NCBI GenBank assembly: GCA_000381625.1
Contig: KB906767.1
Location: 3,987,304-4,051,303, forward strand
DNA from: Bryobacterales bacterium KBS 96
GTDB taxonomy: Bacteria; Acidobacteriota; Terriglobia; Bryobacterales; Bryobacteraceae
Reading direction: 5' to 3'
Length of the DNA: 64,000 nt
Below, piece by piece: positions 1 to 7,896 of the stretch; the stretch's first letter is position 1; each line of letters opens with the position of its first letter. The notes beneath the pieces are model-generated. The model saw only the letters and a list, made by a program, of their open reading frames with translations. It was not told the origin of the DNA and did no database searches. The position numbers and the translations under genes were made by a program.

Positions 1-1370
1 ATCTCATTCGAGTTCACATAAAAGATGCCGGTCTCCGGATCCCACGCGCCGCCGCCCCACTCGCCCCCGCCGTCGAAACCCGGGAATATGATCGTTCCCT
101 GCTTGCTCGGCGGAGTGAACTGGGGCCCGCTGCGAAGCTTCTTGAATTGCGCGAGAACAGCAGCATGCGCCGCCGGAGTCCGCTGCGTCAACATCTCTTC
201 CGTTACCTGCTGGCGGGCGAATGGCTCCGGTTCCGTGGGAAGTATTTGTTTTGTCGACAAGCGCTCGCCATCGACATCGCTTAGTGGCGCATCCACTTCT
301 TTGTAGGGCGACAGCGGCTTTCCGGTTTCTTCATCCATCAGCCAGATGCGGCCATATTTTGTGATCTGCGCAAGGGCATCCACTTTCTTTCCGTCGTGCT
401 GAATCTGCACCAGAGTCGGGGCAGCGGGCAGGTCCCGGTCCCATACGTCGTGGCGAACGAATTGAAAATGCCAAATCCGTTTCCCGGTTTCGGCATCAAG
501 CGCCAGCAGGCAATTGGCGAACAGATCGTCGCCAATGCGATTCGCTCCGTAGAAATCGAAGGAAGCCGACCCCGTCGGTGCGAATACGATGCCGCGCTCG
601 GCATCGAGCGTTAAGCCGGCCCACGAGTTGACGCCGCCGATGTACTTCCACGCATCCTTCGGCCAAGTGTCATAACCGAATTCGCCGGGCTGCGGAATTG
701 TGTGAAAGACCCAGCGAAGTTTGCCGGTGCGCACATCAAACGCGCGGATGTAGCCGGGCGCGGCGGGCAGATCCTCGGCAACCAGTGTTCCCTGAATCAG
801 CAGGTCCTTGTAAACGACGCCGGGGCTAGTAGCCTGAACGGTCAGGTCTTGCGCATTTTTACCAAGCCCCTCGTGCAGGTCGATGCGTCCGTGGTCGCCG
901 AACGAATCGACAGGCTTGCCGGTCTTCGCGTTCAACGCATACAGGAAACTATCGATGCCGACGAAGAGGCGGCGTTCGTCACCCTCGCCCCAGTAGACAA
1001 GGCCGCGGTTCCGCTGCTTCTCGGTCACCCGCTTCCCGCGATGCGCGTCGAAGTCCCAGAGCAGTTTGCCGGTTGCGCCATTTAGCGCGACCACTCTCAA
1101 CCGCGGAGTGGTTGCATAGACCACCCCATCGAGGATTAACGGATTGCATTCTATTTCCGAGCCTTCAAACTGATCGCCCGAATCGAACTGCCAGGCGCGT
1201 TGAAGTTGGCCGACATTATCTTTATTGATTTGCGTCAGCGTCGAATAGCGCACTCCGCCCCGGCCGCCCGCCACCGGCCAGTCTCTGGACGCGGCATATC
1301 TGTCCGCTGTCGCCGCGCCTAACGTCACGGCGGCGCTCAGCAGAATTGCCATGCTTTGACACTTGATCAT
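1..1370 (-). CDS. PQQ-dependent dehydrogenase (quinoprotein glucose dehydrogenase-like), C-terminus cut by window edge
   Basis: Secreted PQQ beta-propeller dehydrogenase that oxidises a sugar or alcohol in the periplasm and passes electrons to the respiratory chain. About 456 residues are visible from ATG 1370, read without a stop to the window edge. After a short hydrophobic leader (MAILLSAAVTLGAATA) comes the family start DWPVAGGRGGVRYSTL and propeller-type stretches such as ATTPRLRVVALNGATGKLLW and GIDSFLYALNAKTGKPV. The last visible residues, EWGGGAWDPETGIFYVNSNE, are the strongly conserved block of membrane or soluble PQQ glucose dehydrogenases. ATG 1352 is an alternative in-frame start. 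It lies 47 bases downstream of thuA on the same strand, so co-transcription is likely. The substrate is not determined from the sequence. Confidence 0.9.
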   Translation of the reverse strand, partial: MIKCQSMAILLSAAVTLGAATADRYAASRDWPVAGGRGGVRYSTLTQINKDNVGQLQRAWQFDSGDQFEGSEIECNPLILDGVVYATTPRLRVVALNGATGKLLWDFDAHRGKRVTEKQRNRGLVYWGEGDERRLFVGIDSFLYALNAKTGKPVDSFGDHGRIDLHEGLGKNAQDLTVQATSPGVVYKDLLIQGTLVAEDLPAAPGYIRAFDVRTGKLRWVFHTIPQPGEFGYDTWPKDAWKYIGGVNSWAGLTLDAERGIVFAPTGSASFDFYGANRIGDDLFANCLLALDAETGKRIWHFQFVRHDVWDRDLPAAPTLVQIQHDGKKVDALAQITKYGRIWLMDEETGKPLSPYKEVDAPLSDVDGERLSTKQILPTEPEPFARQQVTEEMLTQRTPAAHAAVLAQFKKLRSGPQFTPPSKQGTIIFPGFDGGGEWGGGAWDPETGIFYVNSNE

Positions 1371-1417
1371 GGAATCTATTTTCACGTCTTGCCGGCCGGT
1401 CTCGAACAGCCTTCGAC

Positions 1418-2488
1418 TTAATATTTCGCCAGGTCAGATGGCTTCACGCCTTTCGTGTACTCTTCCGAACGAAACGAATGCGGATGATATTGGCCGACCA
1501 GGTCTACGTCTGCTTTGGCGGGAATCTTGTCTTCGAGCCCTACCGCCCAATACGTCGCATTCACCAGCAACCGCCGCAGCGCTTCGTTCTCCAGATCGTC
1601 TGCGGCGCCCATTGTCGAAACAAAAATCCGGGCCGTTTTGCCCTGATCGCCCGTGTAACTGTTGGTCCAGGCAACCGGCATCATCGGATCGTTTACCTTG
1701 CCCGGCACGGGCGAATCGGTCGGATGGAGGCCCGTAAGCACCTGTCCCAGCAGCAGCGGGTGGCAGGTAGGCTTCATCGGCAAGTGAACTTCGTAGGTAT
1801 CGGTCGGAACCCATATCTCGCCGCTCCGGATGCCGCGGAGAATCGGACTATTCTCTGCGTCTGGCGCAAAAAAAGCCCTGGTGCTCTGGAATCCGTGTTT
1901 TCCGTGGTGATCTACCCAGGTTTCGCCTAGAATCTTACGTCCAAAACCGCCTTCCCAGCCCGGAATTGTGCTGTTCCAGGAGTATTTTTCGTATGTTTTG
2001 CTCGTTTTGAAAGCGAACGGATGCGTGCCTGTACGGATCGCGATAATCGGACGCCCCGACTGAGCATAGTCGACAATCATCTTCATCTGGTCGTCCGGAA
2101 GGTCGCGCCAGCGCATGAAAAGAACCATCAAATCCGCCTTACTCAGATCCTTCAGCCCGGGGATATTCCGTGTTTGATGAGGATCGATTGTGCCGTCTTT
2201 CGGATCGATTGAGAACAGGACCGTAGTCTTAAAACCGTGGTGAACGGCGAGGATTTTCGCCAATTGCGGCAGCGCTTCTTCGGAATGGTACTCGCCATCG
2301 TCGCCTGCAAGCATCACAACGTACTTCCCGTGGCCGGGGCCTTTCTTTCCCTGGTAGGTCACGCCGGCGCTAGATGCCGCGCACAGAATGCCCGCAAACA
2401 GCGCGATCGCGAGCAACGCTAATGTTGTCCGCTGCGCTATAGTGCGCACATTTATTACAAAGACCGCATCTCGTGCGGGTGGCGCCAT
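1418..2488 (-). CDS. ThuA-like domain protein, secreted
   Basis: 356-residue member of the ThuA (trehalose utilisation) family, a class I glutamine amidotransferase-like fold found in disaccharide and 3-keto-sugar catabolic clusters; the exact reaction is unknown. A hydrophobic segment near residues 20-40 (LALLAIALFAGILCAASSAG) is a likely signal peptide or anchor. Family-like segments are VVMLAGDDGEYHSEEALPQL, ADLMVLFMRWRDLP and the C-terminal RIFVSTMGAADDLENEALRR, followed by NATYWAVG. ATG 2488 is chosen because a full AGGAGGT sits at 2496-2502, seven bases upstream; the TTG one codon earlier is less likely. It sits between a DUF6807 protein and a PQQ dehydrogenase, consistent with sugar metabolism outside the cytoplasm. 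Confidence 0.88.
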   Translation of the reverse strand: MAPPARDAVFVINVRTIAQRTTLALLAIALFAGILCAASSAGVTYQGKKGPGHGKYVVMLAGDDGEYHSEEALPQLAKILAVHHGFKTTVLFSIDPKDGTIDPHQTRNIPGLKDLSKADLMVLFMRWRDLPDDQMKMIVDYAQSGRPIIAIRTGTHPFAFKTSKTYEKYSWNSTIPGWEGGFGRKILGETWVDHHGKHGFQSTRAFFAPDAENSPILRGIRSGEIWVPTDTYEVHLPMKPTCHPLLLGQVLTGLHPTDSPVPGKVNDPMMPVAWTNSYTGDQGKTARIFVSTMGAADDLENEALRRLLVNATYWAVGLEDKIPAKADVDLVGQYHPHSFRSEEYTKGVKPSDLAKY

Positions 2489-2822
2489 CAAAAGACCTCC
2501 TACGAAGCAAGCCCCAACAGCCGCACTTCTCCACCGTGCCGCGAGGCGATTCGTATCATGTGTAATGCGGAATCGCTATGAATGTCAAGATAAATTTTCA
2601 TGTGGAATGAAAATTTATGACTTCGTTCATAAACGTTCACGCGGAACTGAATGGCAATGGCCTGAACTGATGGGATGGCTTGCGCCGTATCGAGCCGAAC
2701 TCCAAATCAGAGTTCCGCACGTGCGCGGGCGGTCGGGTGGTCCGAAGACCGCTTGCTGATGCAATGCCGCTCCGTTTGGAGGCAGCTCAAGAACAGGAGA
2801 GCCGCACGACTTCTTGGAGCCC
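2489..2822. other. Intergenic leader of the thuA transcript
   Basis: 334 bases without a convincing gene between the end of the DUF6807 gene and thuA, both on the minus strand. It holds the thuA ribosome binding site (2496-2502) and an AT-rich perfect palindrome (2590-2618). Short open frames here have no family resemblance. Confidence 0.6.
2590..2618. promoter_or_regulatory. Perfect AT-rich inverted repeat, probable operator
   Basis: Two 12-base arms, ATAAATTTTCAT (2590-2601) and ATGAAAATTTAT (2607-2618), match perfectly around the 5-base spacer GTGGA. It lies about 100 bases upstream of the thuA start in GC-rich DNA. An AT-only stem makes a poor terminator, so a binding site for a dimeric repressor or activator of thuA and the PQQ dehydrogenase is the better reading. 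The regulator is not identifiable here. Confidence 0.55.
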
Positions 2823-3794
2823 TTACTTCAGTGTTTGCAGATACCTGCTGTACAGATCCGGGAGATTCAATGGCGTGATATCGCTGCCGTGGATGATCAC
2901 CCGGTAACGGAGCCGCATCGACTGGCCTGCCGTCATCTTCAGTCCGCCGCCCTGAGCTTGCGGATCTTTGACGAAGTCCTTAAGTCCCCATGGGTTGGCG
3001 GCGAATAGACCGTAGGCACGCGAATGCCAGCGCGGCGGATAACGTGGATTGGAGGGCGCGGGGAAAATGGCGACGCCAACAGTCTGTCCGTCTACCTGAC
3101 CGGAGTAGTCAACCCACCTCGCCTGTTTGCCCCAGACATTTTTCTCGCCTTGGGCTCCTTCCGCGTTCGTCATCTTGCCGCCGTGATCTTCGTCCATGCT
3201 GTCGGCGAGCCGGATGGCAAAAAAGCCTTCCTTTGTGTCGGCCCACTGCAAGTCGATCTTTGCCGTGAACCCGATATCAAAGTCGATGGTCCGGATGCCC
3301 TTCTCATCGTAGAAGGTCATGGTGCGATCCTCGTTCATCATGTTGGCCCCACCGGGGTCATGCCACTCAAATAGCGCCCGCACGCTGCCGGACTTCTTGC
3401 CACTCTTCAATTTCTCGATATTACGGATGACAATACGTCCTTTGTTATTGCCAGGGTTGCTCGTTTCGTTGGCCCAGAAATTAACTCCATTGATGTCGCC
3501 ATAGCCGATGAACAAGCCGCGCTGATGCGGGTGGTCGTGCGATTCTCCCTGAATCGTCTGCATGGGAAAACCGCGCGTGACGATCAGTCCATTAGAGGAC
3601 CGCAACGGCCAGAGGAACGGCTTTGGGTAAGCCGCGCCGGTGTAGAAATCCGTAAATGGGGCGCCGGCGATCGTGACTGAGACGTGATCGCCCGAAAACT
3701 TGAGCTTCACCTGCGCGTCGGCGGCATGCGCGCACGCCAAGACGAGACAGCAGGCAAAGAACGCATGCGAGGAAAGTTCGATGAAGCGTTTCAT
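2823..3794 (-). CDS. DUF6807 (PmoA-like) family secreted protein
   Basis: 323-residue protein of the family often labelled PmoA or methane oxygenase; despite the label these are not methane monooxygenase subunits, and they occur in sugar-degradation loci of Acidobacteria, Planctomycetes and Verrucomicrobia. The signal peptide ends near LACAHAADAQ. Family hallmarks are GAAYPKPFLWPLRSSNGLIV, then GESHDHPHQRGLFIGYGDIN with its His-rich HDHPHQRG, and EWHDPGG. The product ends YSRYLQTLK. ATG 3794 (MKRFIELSSHAFF) is preferred to an upstream TTG at 3809 because it gives a normal signal peptide. It is the first gene of the minus-strand run to thuA and the PQQ dehydrogenase and is divergent from tatA. 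Molecular function unknown. Confidence 0.85.
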   Translation of the reverse strand: MKRFIELSSHAFFACCLVLACAHAADAQVKLKFSGDHVSVTIAGAPFTDFYTGAAYPKPFLWPLRSSNGLIVTRGFPMQTIQGESHDHPHQRGLFIGYGDINGVNFWANETSNPGNNKGRIVIRNIEKLKSGKKSGSVRALFEWHDPGGANMMNEDRTMTFYDEKGIRTIDFDIGFTAKIDLQWADTKEGFFAIRLADSMDEDHGGKMTNAEGAQGEKNVWGKQARWVDYSGQVDGQTVGVAIFPAPSNPRYPPRWHSRAYGLFAANPWGLKDFVKDPQAQGGGLKMTAGQSMRLRYRVIIHGSDITPLNLPDLYSRYLQTLK

Positions 3795-3879
3795 CTGATC
3801 GCCCCGCAATCATACCAAACAGCACTTGCCGAAGCCGCCAATCGGGCATTGCCCAGGCTCTGGCCTCCAGGCGCCTCTG

Positions 3880-3909
3880 TTGACGGTCTTGCAAGCCGCC
3901 CGCTATCCT
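3880..3909 (+). promoter_or_regulatory. Predicted sigma-70-type promoter of tatA-tatC
   Basis: TTGACG (3880-3885), an 18-base spacer and TATCCT (3904-3909) precede tatA; the start would fall about 25 bases before the ATG, leaving room for the AAAGGAG ribosome site that ends at 3934. Read by eye only. Confidence 0.5.
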
Positions 3910-3939
3910 GAAAGCGTCAGTTGAATCAAAGGAGACTCC

Positions 3940-4407
3940 ATGGGTCCGATCGGCGTGCCAGAAATGATCGCGATCTTCGTGATAGCTCTTCTCCTGTTTG
4001 GCCCGAAAAAGCTCCCCGAGCTGGGAAGAACGTTGGGAAAGGCAATCACGGAATTCCGCCGTGCCTCGAACGAGCTAAAAGCGACGTTTGAGTCTCATTT
4101 GAGCGATTTGGAGAAAGAAAATCAGTCGTTGAAAGAAAGTTTGAGCCCGTATACAGCGCCGGATTACACATCCAGCTATTCGTACGACAACGACTATCAT
4201 CCTTATGAGCCGGAGCCTGAATCCGGTTCGACGGAAACCAGCGCCTCACAACCAACCACTGCCAGCGCCACCGCACCACAGGACGCTTCGGCCAGCCGGG
4301 AAAAAGAAACTGTCTCCGCGCCTCATGTGCCGGGAACAGTCGCACGATCCACGAATTCGCCAAAGGAATCGAGCAGCGTCTCTGAGGAGGAGACGCATCC
4401 CGCGTAG
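3940..4407 (+). CDS. tatA: Sec-independent protein translocase TatA/TatB family protein
   Basis: Membrane-anchored Tat subunit that, with TatC, exports folded proteins carrying twin-arginine signals. Residues 1-21 (MGPIGVPEMIAIFVIALLLF) form the single transmembrane helix, followed by the FGPKKLPELGRTLGKAITEF hinge and amphipathic helix typical of TatA/E. At 155 residues it is longer than a usual TatA (about 60-90). The extra part from about residue 70 is hydrophilic, rich in Ser, Thr, Glu, Pro and Tyr (SYSYDNDYHPYEPEPES), and probably disordered. GGAG at 3931-3934 supports the start. It is 17 bases upstream of tatC. The length and acidic tail also fit TatB; with only one such gene here the protein may do both jobs, which is inference. 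Confidence 0.9.
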   Translation: MGPIGVPEMIAIFVIALLLFGPKKLPELGRTLGKAITEFRRASNELKATFESHLSDLEKENQSLKESLSPYTAPDYTSSYSYDNDYHPYEPEPESGSTETSASQPTTASATAPQDASASREKETVSAPHVPGTVARSTNSPKESSSVSEEETHPA

Positions 4408-4424
4408 CAAGTTGTGAAATCCGA

Positions 4425-5720
4425 ATGCTAGATGACACGAAGGAGCCACAAGCTCCTGACAGCGAACTTGTGCCTCCGTCAGATAAGCCTGAAGGCGGGC
4501 AGACCGATGCTCCGCCTCCCGCGCCAACGTCGCCGGCTAGTTCCGGCGATGCCGGCGCGGTGAACGAGGGGGCGTACGGCTATGAACGCTACGAGCCGTC
4601 GGAAGACGACCCCTACCACGGCGAACCATATGAAGCCCCAGCGGCCGCTCCCGAGAATTACGGGAGTTCGCAGCCTGGGCAGAGCCTTGTGCAACAGAGT
4701 GTCGAGGCGCCCGGCCTTGCGGGCCATCAGCAAACAATCGATATCCGGCCGGAAGAACCGAGCGCGATCACCGAGTCTTCGCAACCGCCTCCCCCGCCAC
4801 CTCCTCCCAGCACTCCCGACGACGAGGAAGAGGATGACGAAGAAGAGGAAGGCATGCTGCGCATGTCTTTCATGGAGCATTTGGAAGAGCTGCGCGCTCG
4901 AATTCTGAAGGCTCTGGTAGGCGTAGGTGTCGCCTTCGTGGTCTGCCTGTTGGTTGCCGATCCGCTCTGGCGAATCGTTTCCGCGCCGGCCATCATTGCG
5001 CTGAAACACCTCCACTACAACCCGCAACTGGTCGCTATCAGCCCGATGGAGCAGTTTTCCATTATCTGGGTGAAAATGCCTTTGCTGGTCTCTTTATTTG
5101 TCGCTTCACCATGGGTGCTGTACCAGGTATGGGCATTCATTTCGCCCGGACTATACAGGCGCGAACGGCGTTATGCCGTGCCGTTCATACTGTGCACCGC
5201 GGGCTTGTTCATCGCCGGCGGCTTATTCGCGTATTTTGTGGCTTTCCGCTACGGTCTCGAATTCTTATTGGGGATCGGGCGCGACATCAATGTCGCCCCG
5301 ATGGTGTCGATCAACGAATATTTCGACCTGTTCATGAACGTTATCCTCGGCATTGCGGTCGTTTTTGAACTGCCCGTCCTGATCTTCTTCCTGACCCTGC
5401 TCCACATCGCATCTCCGCGATTCCTGATCAGGAACTCGCGCTACGCGGTTCTCGCCATCGTTATACTAGCCGCGATCGTAACTCCCACGCCCGACGTATT
5501 CAACCTGATGTTGTTTGCGGTGCCGATGTGCATGCTGTTTTTCATCGGCGTCTTCGTGAGCTATTTGCTGGTGTTGAAGCGTGAAGGGAAGACGTTCCCG
5601 TGGGGTAAGGTCTGGCTGGCGATCGGCTTACTAATCCTGGCTGCCGCCGGAGTGGTTGCCTTGCTGATCTATCGGTATCACTTCCACGTGATTCAGCATT
5701 GGCCGTTCCTGACGAAGTAA
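4425..5720 (+). CDS. tatC: Twin-arginine translocase subunit TatC with long acidic, proline-rich N-terminal extension
   Basis: Polytopic receptor of the Tat system that binds twin-arginine signal peptides. The TatC core begins near residue 148 (MSFMEHLEELRARILKALVG) and carries about six transmembrane segments, including SPWVLYQVWAFISPGLY and ESG-type conserved loops such as FELPVLIFF and NSRYAVLAIVILAAIVTPTPD. TatC proteins are usually about 240-300 residues; this one is 431 because of about 143 residues ahead of the core. That extension is very acidic, with a run of eight prolines near residues 121-128 followed by DDEEEDDEEEEG. The frame is open from 4425 directly after tatA. ATG 4854, one codon after the acidic run, is a conceivable internal start giving a normal-sized TatC. 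Confidence 0.92.
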   Translation: MLDDTKEPQAPDSELVPPSDKPEGGQTDAPPPAPTSPASSGDAGAVNEGAYGYERYEPSEDDPYHGEPYEAPAAAPENYGSSQPGQSLVQQSVEAPGLAGHQQTIDIRPEEPSAITESSQPPPPPPPPSTPDDEEEDDEEEEGMLRMSFMEHLEELRARILKALVGVGVAFVVCLLVADPLWRIVSAPAIIALKHLHYNPQLVAISPMEQFSIIWVKMPLLVSLFVASPWVLYQVWAFISPGLYRRERRYAVPFILCTAGLFIAGGLFAYFVAFRYGLEFLLGIGRDINVAPMVSINEYFDLFMNVILGIAVVFELPVLIFFLTLLHIASPRFLIRNSRYAVLAIVILAAIVTPTPDVFNLMLFAVPMCMLFFIGVFVSYLLVLKREGKTFPWGKVWLAIGLLILAAAGVVALLIYRYHFHVIQHWPFLTK

Positions 5721-5745
5721 GTGGGACGGCGCACTGCGTTCGCTC

Positions 5746-5766
5746 GGGCCGGGCATGCCCCGGCCC
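5746..5766. repeat. GCATGC-centred intergenic palindrome
   Basis: GGGCCGGGCATGCCCCGGCCC: near-perfect hairpin around GCATGC with one bulged C at 5761. It lies between the convergent ends of tatC and the ROK kinase, where it could act as a bidirectional terminator or mRNA 3' end. It belongs to the dispersed palindrome set at 39541, 44903, 46090, 50617 and 52794. Confidence 0.6.
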
Positions 5767-5780
5767 CAAGTGGATCGCGA

Positions 5781-6509
5781 TTAAAAGTCGTGATCCCAGA
5801 GCGCCACGCCACCGAGCAAACCGTCTTCATTCGAGACAATCTTGACGGTGTCCGGCAGCTTGAAATCGATGTGCTCGGCATTGCCGCCGCCAATGTAAAG
5901 GTAGTCCCAGTTGAACAGGCTGCTGGTCTGTTCAATTGCCTTCTTTACCAGGCGGCTCCAACGTTTGTTGCCGTACTTCTTTAGTGCTTCGTGTCCGAGG
6001 TAATCCTCGTAGGTCTTGCCCTTGCGCCACGGATGGTGAGCTAGTTCGAGACCCGGGCAAAGTTGGCCCTTAGTGAATAGCGACGATCCCAATCCGGTGC
6101 CAAACGTAAGGACCAGTTCCACTCCAGTCTTTTGAATCGCGCCGAAGCCTTGCACTGCCGCGTCGTTGCAGACACGCACCGGCTTCTTCCATTTGGTTTC
6201 GAGAGCGCCTTCAAGCGCGAATCCCTGCCAGGCAGAATCGAGATTGTGCGCCGTTAAGGTATGGCCCCGCTTGACAACGCCGGGAAATCCCACCGAAACG
6301 CGATCGAACGCCAACAGTTTCCCCTTCATTTCCGCCATTACCGCGAGCATGGCGGCGGGCGTGGCAGGCGCCGGAGTGGGCTCGCGCAGACGATCGCTGA
6401 GCGGCTTGCCTTTCGGGTCGAGCAGCATCATCTTGACGCCGGAGCCGCCAATATCGACGGCAAGCGTAATCGGCCCGGGGGGACCCTGCCGGCTGGTGTG
6501 GTTTGCCAT
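5781..6509 (-). CDS. ppgK: ROK-family glucokinase, probably polyphosphate glucokinase
   Basis: Cytoplasmic sugar kinase making glucose 6-phosphate, probably with polyphosphate or ATP as donor. The ATP/phosphate motif LAVDIGGSGVKMMLLDPKGK is near residue 18, and the second phosphate loop LTFGTGLGSSLF near residue 140. RVCNDAAVQGFGA contains the catalytic Asp after an Asn. ELAHHP and YIGGGNAEHI match polyphosphate glucokinases more than regulatory ROK repressors, and there is no DNA-binding domain. 242 residues is normal for PpgK (about 250). ATG 6509 is used; an upstream TTG adds three residues. Donor specificity is family inference. Confidence 0.75.
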   Translation of the reverse strand: MANHTSRQGPPGPITLAVDIGGSGVKMMLLDPKGKPLSDRLREPTPAPATPAAMLAVMAEMKGKLLAFDRVSVGFPGVVKRGHTLTAHNLDSAWQGFALEGALETKWKKPVRVCNDAAVQGFGAIQKTGVELVLTFGTGLGSSLFTKGQLCPGLELAHHPWRKGKTYEDYLGHEALKKYGNKRWSRLVKKAIEQTSSLFNWDYLYIGGGNAEHIDFKLPDTVKIVSNEDGLLGGVALWDHDF

Positions 6510-6570
6510 ATTCAGCAATCATCATAAAGGGAATAAGGCGCGCGCACGAGCATTTATAAGCCGGATAGCC

Positions 6571-7341
6571 TTAACGCGCCGTCCAGCCGCCATCGATTAG
6601 CACAGTGTGACCCGTAATCAGCGATGCCGCGGGCGAGGAAAGAAACACGACAGCTCCAGCCACCTCCATCGGTTCGCCGACACGATGGAGGGCTGCAATC
6701 CGCTCGACCACGTCCGCCCGGAACGCGGGATCGGCGAGCGCCTCCGCCGTGCCTGGCGTGTGGATGAATGTGGGCGCTACGGCGTTGACGCGGATATTGT
6801 GTCGGCCCCATTCCACCGCGAGACATTTCGTCAAGTGAGCAATGCCGGCTTTCGTCATGCAGTAGACCGATTCGGTGGGAAGAGCGGCGAAACCCGCTTG
6901 CGAACTCATGTTGACGATACACCCGCTCTTCTGGGCGATCATGACGCGGGCCGCCGCCTGGCTCGCAAAGAACGTTCCTTTGAGATTGATAGCGACTGTC
7001 AGGTCGAAATCCTCTTCGCGCACATTTTCAGCGAGATTGTCTGGCGCAACGCCGGCATTGTTGATGAGAATATCGAGGCGGCCGAATCCGGCAACCGCAT
7101 CATTCACCGCCCGCGCGATCTGCTCCGTGTGCGTCATATCCATTTGCAAAGGCAACGCCCGGCGGCCAAGCGCTTCGATTTCTTGGACCAGATCGCCGTG
7201 CCGGCGTACATCACGCAACCCAAGCGCAACATCCGCGCCCGCGTGCGCCAGCGCCAGTGAGATCGCTCGTCCCAGTCCGCGCGCCGCGCCGGTCACCAGG
7301 GCAATCTGACCCGTGAGATCAAATCGAGGGAAATCGTCCAT
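6571..7341 (-). CDS. SDR family NAD(P)-dependent oxidoreductase
   Basis: 256-residue classical short-chain dehydrogenase. The cofactor motif TGAARGLGRAISLAL is near residue 15, NNAG (ILINNAGVAP) near 92, the catalytic Ser in NMSSQAG, and Tyr-x3-Lys in YCMTKAG near residues 157-161. The C-terminus ITGHTVLIDGGWTAR is the usual SDR ending. Such enzymes reduce or oxidise hydroxyls on sugars, fatty acyl groups or polyols; the substrate cannot be told. ATG 7341 (MDDFPRFDLTGQIALVTG) is chosen as giving the standard distance to the glycine motif. It follows the ROK kinase on the same strand with a 61-base gap, so co-transcription is possible but not tight. Confidence 0.88.
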   Translation of the reverse strand: MDDFPRFDLTGQIALVTGAARGLGRAISLALAHAGADVALGLRDVRRHGDLVQEIEALGRRALPLQMDMTHTEQIARAVNDAVAGFGRLDILINNAGVAPDNLAENVREEDFDLTVAINLKGTFFASQAAARVMIAQKSGCIVNMSSQAGFAALPTESVYCMTKAGIAHLTKCLAVEWGRHNIRVNAVAPTFIHTPGTAEALADPAFRADVVERIAALHRVGEPMEVAGAVVFLSSPAASLITGHTVLIDGGWTAR

Positions 7342-7423
7342 GCTGATTGAGTACCACGCCAAGCGAGGCATCGTCACTCAGCCTGGTTTTATAACTAAAT
7401 AAATAACCCCACTTCACATATCT

Positions 7424-7468
7424 TAGGGACCGTCCCCATTCGCAGCGCGGCAAGGGGTCCGTCCCCAC
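7424..7468. repeat. REP-like GGGAC/GTCCCC intergenic element
   Basis: TAGGGACCGTCCCCAT followed about 25 bases later by GGGGTCCGTCCCCAC. Paired GGGAC-GTCCC palindromes of this kind recur in many GC-rich genomes as REP elements mobilised by RAYT transposases. No RAYT gene is in the window. Confidence 0.4.
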
Positions 7469-7534
7469 GGCGAGCACAATAATTGGACTGGAGATTTCTG
7501 GAGGTAAGAACTCTATTGTTAGGCTGGTAGCTGA

Positions 7535-7876
7535 GTGCCAGCGGAAGATCCGTTCGAAATCACACCGCAGGAGGTTCAAGCGTTGCGAGCCTCAGGAGAG
7601 TCGCTGTCTTTTCTCGATGTGCGAGAGCCCCAGGAATGGGAGACGGCGCGAATTGAGGGAGCGACGCTGATTCCGATGGGAGTCGTGCCGGCGACCATCC
7701 AAGCTATCGAAAGCAAAGCGGATGAGGCCAGCCTGATTGTGTATTGCCATCACGGAGTGCGGAGCCTCCAGGTAGTTTCGTGGCTGAGGCAGCAGGGCAT
7801 CGCATGCTGCTACAGCCTGGCAGGCGGGATCGATCGCTGGAGCCGCGAAATCGATCCTTCGGTAGCGCGCTACTGA
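7535..7876 (+). CDS. Rhodanese-like domain protein
   Basis: Single-domain rhodanese of 113 residues, a sulfur carrier or sulfurtransferase. FLDVREPQEWETARIEGA is the CH2A block, and the active-site loop is IVYCHHGVRSLQVVSWLRQQ near residue 69, with the catalytic Cys in YCHHGVRS. The ending YSLAGGIDRWSREIDPSVARY is typical of GlpE/YgaP-type proteins. GTG 7535 is the first possible start, because an in-frame TGA lies immediately before it. No good ribosome site is close; GGAGG at 7499-7503 is 31 bases away. No neighbour identifies a sulfur acceptor. Confidence 0.85.
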   Translation: MPAEDPFEITPQEVQALRASGESLSFLDVREPQEWETARIEGATLIPMGVVPATIQAIESKADEASLIVYCHHGVRSLQVVSWLRQQGIACCYSLAGGIDRWSREIDPSVARY

Positions 7877-7896
7877 AAATCCGCAGGAGCTGCGGA

